DNA of 5,070 nt from DASXYU01 sp036502295 (GTDB taxonomy: Bacteria; Actinomycetota; Actinomycetes; Mycobacteriales; Jatrophihabitantaceae), in assembly GCA_036502295.1 (NCBI GenBank), contig DASXYU010000048.1:1-5070 (forward strand). Reading direction: 5' to 3'. A program made the translations under genes and the position numbers. This document shows positions 4,959 to 5,070 of this stretch, in pieces; positions within the stretch are counted from its first letter, which is position 1; each line of letters starts with the position of its first letter. Under the pieces are notes generated by a model. That model did no database searches. It saw only the letters and a list, made by a program, of their open reading frames with translations, and had not been told where the DNA came from.

Positions 4959-5070
4959 GCGGCGTTGGCTGCGCGGTGTGCCCAGGCGATGGTCTCGTCG
5001 TAGGGGGCTCGGTGGCGTAGGCAGCCGTCCAGGATGCCGACGAGTCGGTTGGACAGTGTCCGCAGCGCTT
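4955..5070 (-). CDS. IS110-family transposase, C-terminal fragment
   Basis: The minus strand has an open frame from the right edge to TGA at 4957-4955. Its last 37 residues begin ALRTLSNRLVGILDGCLRHR and continue PYDETIAWAHRAANAA. The NRLVGIL-x-GCL-x-x-x-x-x-YDE-x-x-AWAHR pattern is recognised as the C-terminal end of IS110-family transposases. Family knowledge: these are DEDD RuvC-like enzymes with a C-terminal Tnp domain carrying a catalytic serine, and they work with a structured bridge RNA that selects target and donor DNA. The catalytic residues lie outside the window, so intactness cannot be judged. The gene points towards the exonuclease gene on the same strand. Confidence 0.82.
   Translation of the reverse strand, partial: ALRTLSNRLVGILDGCLRHRAPYDETIAWAHRAANAA

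Larger units (their letters stand above)
4930..5070 (-). mobile_element. Right end of an IS110-family insertion sequence (partial; boundary approximate)
   Basis: The element enters from the right edge. Its transposase-distal end must lie between the transposase stop (4955) and the exonuclease start (4909), so position 4930 is only a guess placed after the AT-rich stretch. No terminal inverted repeat or target duplication is seen, as is normal for IS110-group elements. The 45-bp gap is too short for a bridge RNA downstream of the transposase. If the element is intact, its RNA should lie at the other end, as in the IS110 group rather than the IS1111 group. Confidence 0.55.

Overview
The base composition is high-GC throughout, with GTG and TTG starts, two candidate leaderless promoters and gene families typical of Actinobacteria. 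A high-GC actinobacterium is the best guess, perhaps order Micrococcales/Microbacteriaceae, but the family is inference.

Left part (plus strand). The window opens inside the C-terminal 99 codons of a sulfite-oxidase-like molybdopterin oxidoreductase. A small FAD/NAD(P)-binding ferredoxin-reductase-like protein overlaps it by 8 bp, and the two probably form a redox pair. After a GC-rich hairpin comes a promoter that merges a TTGACA box with the perfect palindrome GACATATGTC. It drives an ArsR-type regulator that appears to lack about 20 residues of its winged-helix core, an SRPBCC/AHSA1 protein joined by a GTGA overlap, and a membrane-anchored SGNH-fold hydrolase that overlaps the SRPBCC gene by 29 bp. 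These three look like one operon.

Centre. The SGNH gene meets a minus-strand MFS transporter tail to tail, with 64 bp of coding overlap. A five-unit tandem repeat (14 or 15 bp per unit) supplies the SGNH stop codon, puts TGA in all three plus-strand frames, and encodes an AGLSA-repeat tail on the transporter.

Right part (minus strand). A complete stand-alone 5'-3' exonuclease/flap endonuclease lies upstream of the transporter. It ends in QLALF, which closely resembles the bacterial sliding-clamp-binding pentapeptide. Some 45 bp further upstream the window closes in the C-terminus of an IS110-family transposase. The insertion sequence end carries a TTGACA box pointing towards the exonuclease gene.

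No complete new defence or mobile system is visible. The points most worth a second look are the shortened ArsR regulator, the clamp-motif exonuclease, the frame-altering repeat in the convergent overlap, and the IS110 end beside the exonuclease gene. There is no gene-free stretch above 300 bases; the real gaps are 1006-1065, 3816-3877 and 4910-4954.
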